From contig CALTXS010000018.1 in NCBI GenBank assembly GCA_943913335.1, forward strand, positions 1 to 9,710: a stretch of DNA of 9,710 bases. The letters run 5' to 3'. Below the pieces are notes generated by a model that was given only the letters and a program-made list of their open reading frames with translations, was not told the DNA's origin and searched no databases. Positions 1-8,290 of this stretch are shown piece by piece (positions within the stretch are counted from its first letter, which is position 1; every line of letters begins with the position of its first letter). The stretch is from an uncultured Lysobacter sp. GTDB lineage: Bacteria > Pseudomonadota > Gammaproteobacteria > Xanthomonadales > Xanthomonadaceae. Both the position numbers and the translations under genes were made by a program.

Positions 1-9
1 GCTAAGAAC

Positions 10-756
10 TCAGCGCCCCAGTTCAAAGACGATATTGAGCGCGACTTCGACGTCGGTTTCGCCGGTTTCAATCGGAGTCGACTCGGCTTTGCCCATGGCA
101 CGGGCATCGGCCATCGTCGGACGCGCGTAGAACACGCGTGGCGAGTTGCCTTCGTCAATGGAGACAATGCGGCGAACGTTCAGCCCCAGCGTCTGTGCGT
201 ACAGTTGAGCACGGGCCTGAGCCTGTTTCAGTGCATCCTTGCGGGCCTCGTTCAGCGCGGACGTTTCGTCATCGATAGCAAAGGATGGACCATTGATCTG
301 ATTGGCACCGTTGGCAACCAGTACATCCATGATCTTGCCGATGCGGGACATGTCACGCACTTTGACGTTGACCGTGTTGGAGGCGTTGTAACCGTTGATC
401 ACCGGCGGCTGGTTATCGCGGTAGGTGTAATCGGGATTGAGATTGATGCCCGAGGTCTGAATGTCCTTGGCGGCAACACCCTCTTTCTTGAGCGCGGCGA
501 TGACCTTAGCCATCAGTTCCGCATTGGCGCGCATGGCGGCGTTGGCATCAGCATTGCGTGTCACCACACCGGTGCTGAAATTGGCAACGTCGGGCTGACG
601 GCTGGTCTTGCCGGTGGCATTGACGGTCAGCAGCGTGGAGTCGGCCGCAATTTGCGGGGCCACGGTGGTTTGTGCCGAAGCGGAACCGGCAGTAGACATG
701 GTGAGGGCTCCCGTTGCCAGGGCAACTGCCAGGCTCAGTTTGTGGAAGGCATTCAT
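10..756 (-). CDS. SIMPL-domain (DUF541, YggE-like) exported protein
   Basis: The protein is 248 aa from the chosen start, close to E. coli YggE. Residues 1-28 form a classic signal peptide: a short n-region with Lys6, a hydrophobic stretch LSLAVALATGALTM, and a Sec-type cleavage site after ASA, before QTTV. The mature part matches the SIMPL family from about residue 43 to the end: a VNATGKTSRQPD opening, a helix with AMRANAELMAKVIAALKKEG, then DIQTSGINLNPDY and a helical ARKDALKQAQARAQLYAQ segment. Family members are periplasmic or surface proteins that form oligomers and are linked to oxidative stress in E. coli; no enzyme activity is established. An in-frame ATG 39 bp upstream (first base 795) would add 13 residues before the signal peptide. 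I prefer 756 because the n-region is then normal and an AAGGA lies 13 nt upstream, a rather long spacing. It is transcribed away from maf, so the two are probably not co-regulated. The family call is firm; the role here is unknown. Confidence 0.9.
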   Translation of the reverse strand: MNAFHKLSLAVALATGALTMSTAGSASAQTTVAPQIAADSTLLTVNATGKTSRQPDVANFSTGVVTRNADANAAMRANAELMAKVIAALKKEGVAAKDIQTSGINLNPDYTYRDNQPPVINGYNASNTVNVKVRDMSRIGKIMDVLVANGANQINGPSFAIDDETSALNEARKDALKQAQARAQLYAQTLGLNVRRIVSIDEGNSPRVFYARPTMADARAMGKAESTPIETGETDVEVALNIVFELGR

Positions 757-899
757 AGCAACGTTCGATTCCTTTTGAAGGCGATTGAGGGTCATCTTGC
801 ATGGCCGCAGGTGAATGAATGGTGAGTTCGACGGCTAAAACCGCCAATCTTCCGGCGACATGTACTCCGCGTTAGGCCTGCGGTTGGTATCCTTTCAGA
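757..899. other. Divergent intergenic region between the SIMPL gene and maf
   Basis: These 143 bp must hold the 5' signals of both outward-facing genes. I see no strong sigma-70 promoter on either strand. The best plus-strand candidate -10 is TATCCT at 888-893, but it lacks a credible -35. Two weak 4-bp inverted repeats are present, CGCC/GGCG (842-845 with 853-856) and CCGC/GCGG (867-870 with 880-883); the second has the palindrome AGGCCT in its loop. Neither looks like a terminator, since no T-run follows. No small gene is evident. Confidence 0.45.
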
Positions 900-1469
900 A
901 TGCTCTATCTTGCCTCCAAATCTCCCCGCCGCCGTGAGTTGCTTGAACGTCTCGGCGTTCCTTTCGGTGTACTCGACTTGGACATTCCGGAGCAGCAAGG
1001 CCCGAATGAACCTGCCGATGATTACGTGCGTCGTGTCGCGCGCGAAAAAGCGGGTGCCGGCCTGATGGACGTCATGACCACCCCCGGCGCCATCGTGCTG
1101 GGCGCGGATACCGAGGTCATCCTTGATGATCAGGTGTTCGGTAAGCCGGCGGATCGTGCTGATGCCGAACGCATGTTGCGCTTACTCAGTGGCAGAACGC
1201 ATCGGGTGCTGACCGCTATCACGGTGCTTGATGCCGGACGCGAACAGTCCGAAGTCAGCGAGTCGCTGGTCACGTTCGATGCGCTCGACGATGGCGTGAT
1301 CACCTGGTATCTCAGTACCGGCGAGTGGCAGGGAAAGGTGGGCGCCTATGCCATCCAGGGTCATGGTGAGCGACTGATTCGACGTCTCGAGGGCAATTAC
1401 TCGGGCGTTATGGGCCTGCCGATGCAATTGACCGCCCACCTGCTTCGTAGTTTTGGCATGCATCCGTGA
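900..1469 (+). CDS. maf: Maf nucleotide pyrophosphatase, YhdE-type (dTTP/UTP pyrophosphatase)
   Basis: This is a cytoplasmic house-cleaning enzyme of the Maf/HAM1 fold. YhdE-type members hydrolyse dTTP, UTP and some modified pyrimidine nucleoside triphosphates to the monophosphate plus pyrophosphate; the family has also been linked to septum formation. The 189-aa length is usual. Visible motifs are the N-terminal phosphate-binding signature LASKSPRRRELL (residues 4-15), the general-base Asp70 in GADTEV, GKP at 81-83, LSGRTHRVLTA (96-106), GAYAIQG (148-154) and YSGVMGLP (167-174). The substitution of TEV for the commoner TVV or TIV after Asp fits Xanthomonadales orthologues as I recall them. 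The start is set by the family, which begins within a few residues of LASxSPRR; the ribosome-binding site is weak. The stop codon overlaps the rng start in GTGA, so maf heads a translationally coupled maf-rng-yhdP unit, the same order as in E. coli (yhdE-rng-yhdP). Confidence 0.95.
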   Translation: MLYLASKSPRRRELLERLGVPFGVLDLDIPEQQGPNEPADDYVRRVAREKAGAGLMDVMTTPGAIVLGADTEVILDDQVFGKPADRADAERMLRLLSGRTHRVLTAITVLDAGREQSEVSESLVTFDALDDGVITWYLSTGEWQGKVGAYAIQGHGERLIRRLEGNYSGVMGLPMQLTAHLLRSFGMHP

Positions 1470-2959
1470 GCGAAGAGATTCTCATCAACGTGACGCCGCA
1501 CGAGACCCGTGTGGCCGTGGTCGAAAACGGCATGCTGCAGGAGCTGCAGATCGAGCGTGGCAGTACCCGCGGCGTGGTCGGTAATATTTACAAAGGCAAA
1601 GTCCAACGCATTATGCCGGGGATGCAGGCCGCATTCGTGGATATCGGTCTGGAGCGCGCTGCCTTCTTGCATGCCGGAGACATTGCCGATGCCTGGGCCG
1701 ACGGGTCGGGCGAGGCCAATGATCGTGAGCCCGGTGCTCCGCGCAGCATTTTCGAATTGCTTCGCGACGGTCAGGAACTGCTGGTGCAAGTGGTTAAAGA
1801 TCCGATTGGCACCAAAGGTGCCCGCGTCACTACGCAGATCAGTGTGCCTTCGCGCCATCTGGTGCTGTTGACCCAGACCGATGCAGTGGTGGTGTCAGCC
1901 CGTATCGATCAGGAATCCGAACGCTCGCGTCTGCGCGGCCAGATGCTGGAACTGCTGGCGCAGCGTCCGGCGGTATCGCCACCGCGCGGTTATATTCTGC
2001 GGACCAACGCCGAAGGGCAGCAGGCGGAGTCATTGGCCGAGGACATTGACTATCTCGATCGGGCTCTGGATTCGATCCGTGAGAACTCGCGTACAGCTAA
2101 GGTGGGAATGTGCGTCTACGAGGATCTGAGTCTGCCATTGCGCGCAGCTCGCGATCTGATGCGTCAGGATGTCGAGCGCGTCAAAGTGGACTCGCGCGAA
2201 TCCTATGAACGACTGCAGGAATTCGCTAGCCGTTTCATGCCGGCGCTGGCCGACAAGATAGAACATTATTCGGGTTATCGTCCGATTTTTGATTTGTACG
2301 GAGTGGAGGATGAGATCTCCCGCGCTCTGGAAAAAAAGGTGCCGTTAAAGTCGGGCGGTTCGCTGATCATTGACCAGACCGAGGCGATGACCACAATTGA
2401 CATCAACACGGGTTCCTTCCTCGGGCAACGTAACCCCGAGGAAACGGTGTACAGAACCAATCTGGAGGCGACCCACGCCATTGCCCGGCAATTGCGACTG
2501 CGCAATCTCGGCGGCATCATCATTATTGATTTCATTGACATGGTGGATCCGGAGCACAAGCGTCAGGTTCTGCGTCAGCTCGAGAAATCACTGCAGCGCG
2601 ATCACGCCAAAACCACGGTCTATGATTTTTCGCCGCTGGGTCTGGTCGAGATGACGCGTAAGCGCACCACCGAAAGTCTGGAGCGCCAGATCAGTGAACA
2701 CTGCGATCATTGCGGTGGTCGCGGAATGATCAAGACCGTAGAAACAGTGACGCATGAGATCTTTCGCGAGATCGTGCGGCAGAACCGCCAGTTCGAAGCG
2801 CAGAAGTTACTGGTCATCGGCGCACCCAAAGTCATGCACCACGTCACCGAGGACGAGTCGGTCGCAGTCGCCGAATTAGAGGAATTTATCGGTAAATCCG
2901 TGCGCTTTCAGGCGGATGATCAGTACTCTCAGGAGCAGTACGACGTGGTGCTACTGTAA
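1466..2959 (+). CDS. rng: Ribonuclease G
   Basis: This is an endoribonuclease of the RNase E/G family that matures the 5' end of 16S rRNA and cleaves AU-rich single-stranded sites in some mRNAs, sensing a 5' monophosphate. The 497-aa length matches RNase G (489 aa in E. coli) and excludes RNase E, as there is no C-terminal degradosome scaffold. The N-terminus ILINVTPHETRVAVVENG is the RNase H-like start, followed by an S1 domain (about 36-130, with GNIYKGKVQRIMPGMQAAFVDIG). The DNase I-like catalytic domain shows the Mg-binding residues Asp312 and Asn314 in TTIDINTG and Asp355 in IIIIDFIDM. The Zn-link pair is Cys413 and Cys416 in CDHC, and the C-terminus QYDVVLL is family-like. The start is GTG, the only option because an in-frame TAG lies at 1448-1450; it overlaps the maf stop by 4 bp, implying coupling. 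A run of seven A at 2331-2337 forms an in-frame slippery heptamer (see the separate entry). Confidence 0.97.
   Translation: MSEEILINVTPHETRVAVVENGMLQELQIERGSTRGVVGNIYKGKVQRIMPGMQAAFVDIGLERAAFLHAGDIADAWADGSGEANDREPGAPRSIFELLRDGQELLVQVVKDPIGTKGARVTTQISVPSRHLVLLTQTDAVVVSARIDQESERSRLRGQMLELLAQRPAVSPPRGYILRTNAEGQQAESLAEDIDYLDRALDSIRENSRTAKVGMCVYEDLSLPLRAARDLMRQDVERVKVDSRESYERLQEFASRFMPALADKIEHYSGYRPIFDLYGVEDEISRALEKKVPLKSGGSLIIDQTEAMTTIDINTGSFLGQRNPEETVYRTNLEATHAIARQLRLRNLGGIIIIDFIDMVDPEHKRQVLRQLEKSLQRDHAKTTVYDFSPLGLVEMTRKRTTESLERQISEHCDHCGGRGMIKTVETVTHEIFREIVRQNRQFEAQKLLVIGAPKVMHHVTEDESVAVAELEEFIGKSVRFQADDQYSQEQYDVVLL
2332..2338 (+). other. Candidate -1 slippery heptamer A_AAA_AAG inside rng
   Basis: In the rng frame the codons read GAA AAA AAG (residues 289-291), which places the heptamer A AAA AAG exactly in the register of the E. 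coli dnaX frameshift site. A -1 slip would add 11 codons and stop at TGA 2371-2373, giving a product of about 302 aa that lacks the catalytic Asp312 and Asp355 and the Zn-link cysteines. Supporting signals are weak: the SD-like GGAGGA at 2305-2310 is 21 nt upstream, farther than in dnaX, and downstream I see only a poor five-pair stem (CGGTT with GACCG). Whether it functions is unproven; the motif itself is plain. Confidence 0.3.
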
Positions 2960-2961
2960 GA

Positions 2962-5900
2962 ATGCACTTGCTGTTCTGGAGCGGCCGACAACTGCGCCGC
3001 ATCGCAATTGTGCTGGTGTGTCTGGGCCTGTTTGCCGTTGTATTGGGTATGGGTCTGGTCGAAGGTCTGATGCGAGCCGCGGAACAGGACCCGGCAAGGG
3101 CCCAGCGCTGGCTCAGCCTGCAGGCGCATCAACCGATTCACTTTCGCTCGATTCAGGGGCGCTGGACGCGTGGCGGCCCGGTGCTGGATGTACAGGGTTT
3201 AGAGGTCGGTGATGCCGATCGCGCACTGGCGCTGGGCAATGCGGAGCTGCTGCTGTCCATGTATCGCGGATGGCTGCCCGGCGAGGCCTTCTCACAGCTA
3301 CGGGTACGGGGCTTGTCCGTGCATCTGTTCCGTGCCGATGACGGGCGCTGGGACGTACTGGGACTGGCCAGAAATAACACGCCACAGGCAGACCCCCTGA
3401 ATGCGCTGTCGCGCTTGGGTGAGTTGCAGATTCTTGATGCGCAACTGCGCGTGCAGGCTCCGTCTCTGGGCATCGACATGCGGTTTCCGAGATCGCATCT
3501 GCGTCTGCGCAGCAACGAACGCAATCTGCAGGCTGGCCTGCAGTCATGGGCGGGCGGAAACATCGGGAAACCGGTTGCCGCTGCCCTGCAATACGATCGC
3601 CGCAAGCGGCAGGGGACCTTGTGGATGTCTGCACCGGACGCGCAGGTCAGTGACTGGGCGCCGCTGCTGCGCTTTGGTGACTTGCTAGTGGAGTCCGGTC
3701 ATGGTGACTTAAGCGGCTGGTTTGATCTTGCGGATCAGCAGGTGCGTCGCGTCACCGTTGAAGCGGATTTGCGCTTACTGGGATTGCGCAATACTGCGGC
3801 CGGCAGCGCGATGCAGCAGCTGGACCGGCTGCAGGTTTTAGGCCGCTGGCAACGCCGCGGCGCCGTCTGGTCCATCGATGTGCCGCAGCTGCAGGTGGAG
3901 CGCAACGGGTTGCGCAGTGACATGGGCGATCTGTCTCTGGACTTGGGCCCGCAGTGGGTGCGCGTGCAGGCACGACACATCAACGGCGGCATGCTGGCGC
4001 CGGTCGCGGGACTGTTGCCCTGGCTTCCGGAGCGCCTTCGTCAGTATCTGCAGCAGTCTGAATTGAGTGGCACTTTGTCCGATGTCGCGTTTGAGCGGCG
4101 TAACGGCCGGATCCTTAAATTAGGCGGTGCAGCGCGTGACGTGAGCGTGGCGGCGACTGCCGGGTTCCCCGGAATTGAGAAGTTGAACGCTTCGGTCTCC
4201 GGCAATCATGGCCAGTGGGCGATTCGATTCCCCGGCGGTGCGCCAATGCGCTGGATTCAGCCGACACGCTTTGGCGAGCCGCTGACGTTGCGACCCAAGG
4301 GCACAGTGAGTGTCGTGCGCGAGGGTGACGGATTGGCCTTCGCCAGTAGCGATCTGCAGCTGGTAGTCGAGGGCATTAGCGCACAGGTGCAAGGTCAAGT
4401 GCATTGGCCTACAACCGGGGGTAAGAAACCGACGTTGAATCTGCAGGTGCAGTCGGACCGGGTGCCACTTTCCGCGGTGCGTAAGTTGCTGCCGCAGGAT
4501 CGTCTGCCACCGCCGGCGCTGCATTGGTTACAGCAGGCGTTTCTCGATGGCGCGGCTCGTCAGGTCGATGCAAGTTTCCGCGGCAACGTAGGGGATTGGC
4601 CGTTCGCCGGGCAAGCGGGGATGGGGCTGCAGGTGCGCGCACGCATTGATTCGGCGACGATTCAATTCGCCCCAGGCTGGCCGGCAGCGACACAGGTGAA
4701 CGGTAATGCCACCTTTAGCAACGACGGGTTTCAGGTGCGCGGCACGGGGCAGGTGGATCAAATTCGTGTCGGAGATCTACGGGCCGAAATCGATCACTAT
4801 CGTGGCGGCCTGCTCAAGGTGCGCGCAGGGTCGGTTGGCGATGCGAGCGCGGCAATGTCAATGTTGGCCAAGAGCCCGATTGCAAAGAACGATCCGGCAA
4901 CGTTTGCGAATCTGAAACTGCGTGGACCGGTACGTTCCGGCTTTGCGCTCGACTTGCCGCTACGCCGCAGCACCCAGCTTGAGATCCACGGGTTTGCCGA
5001 ACTGCAGAATGTGACGGCAACGGATCCGCGCTACAAGCTGACCCTGGATAATCTGCGCGGTCGCGGTGAGTACGATCGCTTTGGATTTGTGGCGCCGCGG
5101 CTGCAGGGCAAGCAACGCGGACAGTCGGCCGAACTTGCCGTTCGCGTTGGGCCGCAGCACGTAACAACCGATGGCAATCTGGTCGAAGTGGCGCTCGCAA
5201 CGGCCGTAGAACCATCGGCGATTGACGAATACACGCGCTCGTTGGACTGGCTAAAGCCCTATGTATCGGGCTCCTCGAAGTGGACGGCGCAATTCAGTCT
5301 GCCCAGTCAGCGCGCAGGGCCAAAGCCGGCAGTACTGGAACTGCACTCCGATCTGGTCGGCACCCATGTCAGTTTGCCGGAGCCGCTCTACAAGCCGTCG
5401 AACACCGCGCTGCCCACCACCATTGAAATTCCGATGCCGGCGGGTCAGCACGAGATGCGGATTCGTCTGGGCGACCGTGCGGCCATGCGCGTGCTGGCCA
5501 AGGAAAAGACCGCGCCGCGTGTGCAGGTGCTGCTGGGATCGAACCGACCCTCGAGCGCTGCTCTGCTTCCGGGGTTAACTGTCGAAGGCACGGCCGACCG
5601 CCTATCCGCGCTGGATTGGATCGCAGTGACCCGTGGCTCGGACGGCGGCGGATCCGGCAAGGGTGAAAGCCTGCGCTTGAATCGGATTGATGTGCTGGGC
5701 CGCAATCTGTTTCTGTTCGGCGGCAATTTCCGCAATACTCGCATTCAGTTGCAGCCCGTGTCCGACGGTGCCATTCGGATCCTGGCAACGGGTCCGCAGT
5801 TGCAGGGGCAGGTGTCCGTGCCGGCCCGCTCGGCTGAAGCGATTCGCGGACAGTTTGCTTTAGTGCACTATGCCAATGATGGCCTAAGTGAAACGGCTGC

Positions 5901-6798
5901 CAATCGCACCTTGAATCCCGTTGCTGCGATCGGCAAGGCCGGACAGTCGGCGTATAGCGCAGCGGTGGCGTTGACCAATCCGGCCAATATTCCCCCGCTG
6001 GTGTTCAATGCGCAGCGCCTGCAAATCGGCAGCGTGACGTTGGGCACAGCGCAGTTCGAATCGGTACCAACGGCCAACGGCCTGCAGGTTACGCGCATGC
6101 ACGTGCGGAATCCGGCGTTTGCGGTCGGCGGTCGCGGGCAGTGGACGCAAGTGGGCCGCCAGCAGCACACAGCCATCTCCGCCCGACTGACCACTCCCAA
6201 TGCCGGCCGAGCACTAGCGGTGTTCGGAGCGCCCGATCGCGTTGAGAACGGTTCGGGCAACGTGGATCTGGATCTGTCCTGGAACGGCGGACCGCAGGAG
6301 TTTGCGTTGCCGCAACTGCGTGGCAGCCTGCGCCTGGATGTGCGGGAAGGACGCATCCCCGAAGTCGAACCGGGCGTCGGTCGCGTTCTGGGTCTGTTGA
6401 GCATTGCCGAGTTGCCGCGCCGGCTGACACTGGATTTCCGCGATTTCTTTGGCAAGGGCTTGAGCTTTAACCGTGTCAGCGGCGCAGTGCTGGTCGCGAA
6501 CGGTCAGGCCACTGCGCAGGATCTGGTGATCGATGCATCCGCTGCGAACATCCGTATCGAAGGCACCAGCGATTTGCAGAGTGAGCGTTTCAATCAGCTG
6601 GTCACGGTCGAGCCGCGCGCCGGTGGCCTTCTGACTGCGATCGGTGCAGTTGCCGGTGGTCCCGTCGGTGCCGCCGTCGGTGCCGTTGCCAATGCCGTGC
6701 TGCAAAAGCCGATCGGAGCGATGGCCACCAAGCGCTATCGCGTGACCGGCCCCTGGACCGCGCCAAAAACCGAAGTACTCAGCGCTGGAAAGCCCTGA
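2962..6798 (+). CDS. yhdP: YhdP, AsmA-like intermembrane phospholipid transport protein
   Basis: This 1278-aa protein is close in length to E. coli YhdP (1266 aa). It has one N-terminal membrane anchor (about residues 14-36, IAIVLVCLGLFAVVLGMG) and a very long periplasmic region rich in beta strands, as expected for an AsmA-like bridge carrying phospholipid from the inner to the outer membrane; in E. coli it shares this task with TamB and YdbH. Near the N-terminus, FRSIQGRWTRGGPVLDVQGL is typical of the family. The conserved C-terminal block runs from about 1134 to 1218 and includes GRVLGLLSIAELPRRLTLDF and FRDFFGKG near 1159-1166. It is followed by a Gly/Ala-rich stretch (1221-1246, AGGPVGAAVGAVANA), probably a membrane-facing or packing helix, and the closing YRVTGPW motif. 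A Gly-rich linker, DGGGSGKGE, lies near residue 895. The start is 2 bp after the rng stop with only a weak ribosome-binding site, so translation is probably coupled to rng. The cyclic-ECA role known in enterics need not apply here. Confidence 0.95.
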   Translation: MHLLFWSGRQLRRIAIVLVCLGLFAVVLGMGLVEGLMRAAEQDPARAQRWLSLQAHQPIHFRSIQGRWTRGGPVLDVQGLEVGDADRALALGNAELLLSMYRGWLPGEAFSQLRVRGLSVHLFRADDGRWDVLGLARNNTPQADPLNALSRLGELQILDAQLRVQAPSLGIDMRFPRSHLRLRSNERNLQAGLQSWAGGNIGKPVAAALQYDRRKRQGTLWMSAPDAQVSDWAPLLRFGDLLVESGHGDLSGWFDLADQQVRRVTVEADLRLLGLRNTAAGSAMQQLDRLQVLGRWQRRGAVWSIDVPQLQVERNGLRSDMGDLSLDLGPQWVRVQARHINGGMLAPVAGLLPWLPERLRQYLQQSELSGTLSDVAFERRNGRILKLGGAARDVSVAATAGFPGIEKLNASVSGNHGQWAIRFPGGAPMRWIQPTRFGEPLTLRPKGTVSVVREGDGLAFASSDLQLVVEGISAQVQGQVHWPTTGGKKPTLNLQVQSDRVPLSAVRKLLPQDRLPPPALHWLQQAFLDGAARQVDASFRGNVGDWPFAGQAGMGLQVRARIDSATIQFAPGWPAATQVNGNATFSNDGFQVRGTGQVDQIRVGDLRAEIDHYRGGLLKVRAGSVGDASAAMSMLAKSPIAKNDPATFANLKLRGPVRSGFALDLPLRRSTQLEIHGFAELQNVTATDPRYKLTLDNLRGRGEYDRFGFVAPRLQGKQRGQSAELAVRVGPQHVTTDGNLVEVALATAVEPSAIDEYTRSLDWLKPYVSGSSKWTAQFSLPSQRAGPKPAVLELHSDLVGTHVSLPEPLYKPSNTALPTTIEIPMPAGQHEMRIRLGDRAAMRVLAKEKTAPRVQVLLGSNRPSSAALLPGLTVEGTADRLSALDWIAVTRGSDGGGSGKGESLRLNRIDVLGRNLFLFGGNFRNTRIQLQPVSDGAIRILATGPQLQGQVSVPARSAEAIRGQFALVHYANDGLSETAANRTLNPVAAIGKAGQSAYSAAVALTNPANIPPLVFNAQRLQIGSVTLGTAQFESVPTANGLQVTRMHVRNPAFAVGGRGQWTQVGRQQHTAISARLTTPNAGRALAVFGAPDRVENGSGNVDLDLSWNGGPQEFALPQLRGSLRLDVREGRIPEVEPGVGRVLGLLSIAELPRRLTLDFRDFFGKGLSFNRVSGAVLVANGQATAQDLVIDASAANIRIEGTSDLQSERFNQLVTVEPRAGGLLTAIGAVAGGPVGAAVGAVANAVLQKPIGAMATKRYRVTGPWTAPKTEVLSAGKP
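6664..6687 (+). repeat. Two imperfect 12-bp tandem units in the yhdP 3' end
   Basis: GTCGGTGCCGCC (6664-6675) is followed directly by GTCGGTGCCGTT (6676-6687), identical at 10 of 12 positions. They encode the Val-Gly-Ala-Ala / Val-Gly-Ala-Val part of the Gly/Ala-rich C-terminal segment of YhdP. The repeat most likely reflects the amino-acid pattern rather than an independent DNA element. Confidence 0.5.
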
Positions 6799-6815
6799 TT
6801 CGGCCCCCATATACT
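6786..6815 (+). promoter_or_regulatory. Putative sigma-70 promoter for tldD
   Basis: A -35-like TGGAAA (6786-6791, 4 of 6 consensus bases) is separated by 18 nt from a -10-like TATACT (6810-6815, 5 of 6). Transcription would begin near 6822, giving a leader of about 23 nt with the GGAG ribosome-binding site before the TTG at 6845. The promoter straddles the yhdP stop codon. It would let tldD be expressed apart from the maf-rng-yhdP unit, although read-through is equally possible because no terminator follows yhdP. Confidence 0.35.
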
Positions 6816-6834
6816 GAAACAGAACCGTAAATTT

Positions 6835-6838
6835 GGAG
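6835..6838 (+). promoter_or_regulatory. Shine-Dalgarno that sets the tldD start
   Basis: GGAG lies 6 nt before the TTG at 6845. The longer reading from TTG 6833 would bury this site inside the coding sequence and has no ribosome-binding site of its own, so the downstream TTG is preferred. Confidence 0.65.
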
Positions 6839-6844
6839 TGGTAC

Positions 6845-8290
6845 TTGAGCGAACTCGTCTGGGCGCAGGCCCAACAGCAGTTATTGTTGCCGACCGGACT
6901 GGAACTGCACAGTCTGGACCGAGCCCTCGGTGCCGCCCAAGGTCCGGGTATTGATTTCGCCGATCTGTATTTTCAGTACTCGCGCCGCGAGAGCTGGTCC
7001 TTGGAGGATGGCATCGTCAAGGATGCCTCGCATGCCATCGATCAGGGCGTCGGCGTGCGTGCAATCAGCGGCGAGAAAACCGGTTTTTCATACACCGAAG
7101 ATTTGCGCGAGGCGACGCTGACCGAAGCCGCCCAAGCTGCCCGTGCCATTGTGCGCGATGGTCGCCGGCTCGCACCGCATTCACTGGGTGCGCCACGCGT
7201 CGGGACGCTGTATCCCGCGCTGGATCCGGTCGACTCCTTGGACAACGCCGACAAGGTGGCATTGCTGCAATCCATCGACCGCCTGATTCGTGCGGCGGAT
7301 CCGGCGGTGCGCCAGGTGTCCCTGAGTCTGATTGCAGCGCTGGACACCGTGCTGATCGCCCGCAGTGACGGCGTGTTGGCGGCGGACGTACGGCCGATGG
7401 TGCGCTTCAATGCGCAGGTGGTGGTTGAGCGCAATGGACGTCGCGAGAGCGGCTATACCGGTGGTGGCGGCCGCTACGATTACCGCGAGCTGCTCGAGGG
7501 CGGCAAGCCCGAGCATTGGGCGCGCGAGGCACTGCGGCAGGCACTGGTTAATCTCGATGCGATTCCGGCACCGGCGGGCGTGATGCCGGTCGTGCTCGGC
7601 AACGGCTGGAACGGCGTGCTGCTGCACGAGGCCGTAGGCCACGGCCTCGAGGGGGACTTTAACCGCAAGGGCACATCGACATACGCCGGCCGCATGGGAC
7701 AGCAGGTTGCATCCAAGGGCGTCACGATCGTGGACAACGGTGCGATGGCTAAACGTCGCGGTTCGCTCAATGTCGATGACGAAGGCACACCCACGCAGGA
7801 AACGGTGCTGATCGAGGACGGCAAACTGGTGGGCTACATGCAGGACACCTTGAACGCGCGTCTGATGGGCATGCAGCCGACCGGTAACGGCCGCCGCGAG
7901 TCGTTCGCGCATATGACGCTGCCGCGCATGACCAACACCTACATGCTGGCAGGTCAGGACGATCCGCAGGACATGATCAAGTCCGTCAAACGCGGTCTGT
8001 ACGCGGTCAATTTCGGCGGTGGCCAGGTGGACATCACCAACGGCAAGTATGTGTTCTCGTCGACCGAGGCCTATCTGATCGAGGACGGCAAGATCACGGC
8101 GCCGGTCAAGGGCGCCACATTAATCGGCAACGGTCCGCAGACTATGCAGCAAGTGCGCATGGTCGGTCACGATCTCGCCTTGGATGAAGGTGTCGGCGTG
8201 TGCGGCAAAGACGGTCAATCGGTGCCGGTCGGTGTGGGGCAGCCGTCGTTGCTGATTGACGGACTGACCGTCGGCGGCACTCAGGCCTGA
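6845..8290 (+). CDS. tldD: Metalloprotease TldD, catalytic subunit of TldD/TldE
   Basis: TldD pairs with TldE (PmbA) to form a cytoplasmic zinc protease that degrades unfolded peptides; in E. coli it processes the microcin B17 precursor and degrades the antitoxin CcdA. From the TTG at 6845 the protein is 481 aa, the E. coli length, beginning [10 protein letters not shown]. The zinc site is intact: HEAVGH with His261, Glu262 and His266 in [16 protein letters not shown], and the third ligand Cys453 in [11 protein letters not shown]. Other conserved blocks are [20 protein letters not shown] (about 49-68), [44 protein letters not shown] and [10 protein letters not shown], ending [17 protein letters not shown]. 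An alternative TTG at 6833 would add four residues. It follows yhdP as in E. coli. Its last 10 bp overlap the end of darP on the other strand. The partner pmbA lies only about 630 bp downstream, unlike E. coli, where the two genes are far apart. Confidence 0.97.
   Translation: MSELVWAQAQQQLLLPTGLELHSLDRALGAAQGPGIDFADLYFQYSRRESWSLEDGIVKDASHAIDQGVGVRAISGEKTGFSYTEDLREATLTEAAQAARAIVRDGRRLAPHSLGAPRVGTLYPALDPVDSLDNADKVALLQSIDRLIRAADPAVRQVSLSLIAALDTVLIARSDGVLAADVRPMVRFNAQVVVERNGRRESGYTGGGGRYDYRELLEGGKPEHWAREALRQALVNLDAIPAPAGVMPVVLGNGWNGVLLHEAVGHGLEGDFNRKGTSTYAGRMGQQVASKGVTIVDNGAMAKRRGSLNVDDEGTPTQETVLIEDGKLVGYMQDTLNARLMGMQPTGNGRRESFAHMTLPRMTNTYMLAGQDDPQDMIKSVKRGLYAVNFGGGQVDITNGKYVFSSTEAYLIEDGKITAPVKGATLIGNGPQTMQQVRMVGHDLALDEGVGVCGKDGQSVPVGVGQPSLLIDGLTVGGTQA
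8281..8290. other. 10-bp palindromic overlap of tldD and darP 3' ends
   Basis: TCAGGCCTGA is its own reverse complement and is exactly the stretch shared by the two convergent genes. Each strand reads CAG GCC TGA, so both proteins finish Gln-Ala-stop. There is no spacer for a hairpin loop and no flanking T-run, so it is not a standard intrinsic terminator. Confidence 0.9.

Noticed and set aside
205..825. Open reading frame of 206 codons on the plus strand opposite the SIMPL gene
   Set aside because: The Gly/His/Val-rich translation is a shadow of the signal-peptide-bearing SIMPL protein on the minus strand.
6214..6810. Open reading frame of 198 codons on the minus strand opposite the yhdP 3' end
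   Set aside because: It is a shadow of the conserved YhdP C-terminal block, with no recognisable domain or start signal.
6799..6844. Possible terminator after yhdP
   Set aside because: The CGGCCCCC stretch has no complementary arm and no T-run follows.
7181..7912. Open reading frame of 243 codons on the minus strand opposite tldD
   Set aside because: It lies across the conserved zinc-site region of TldD; its His/Arg/Gln-rich composition is typical of an antisense shadow.
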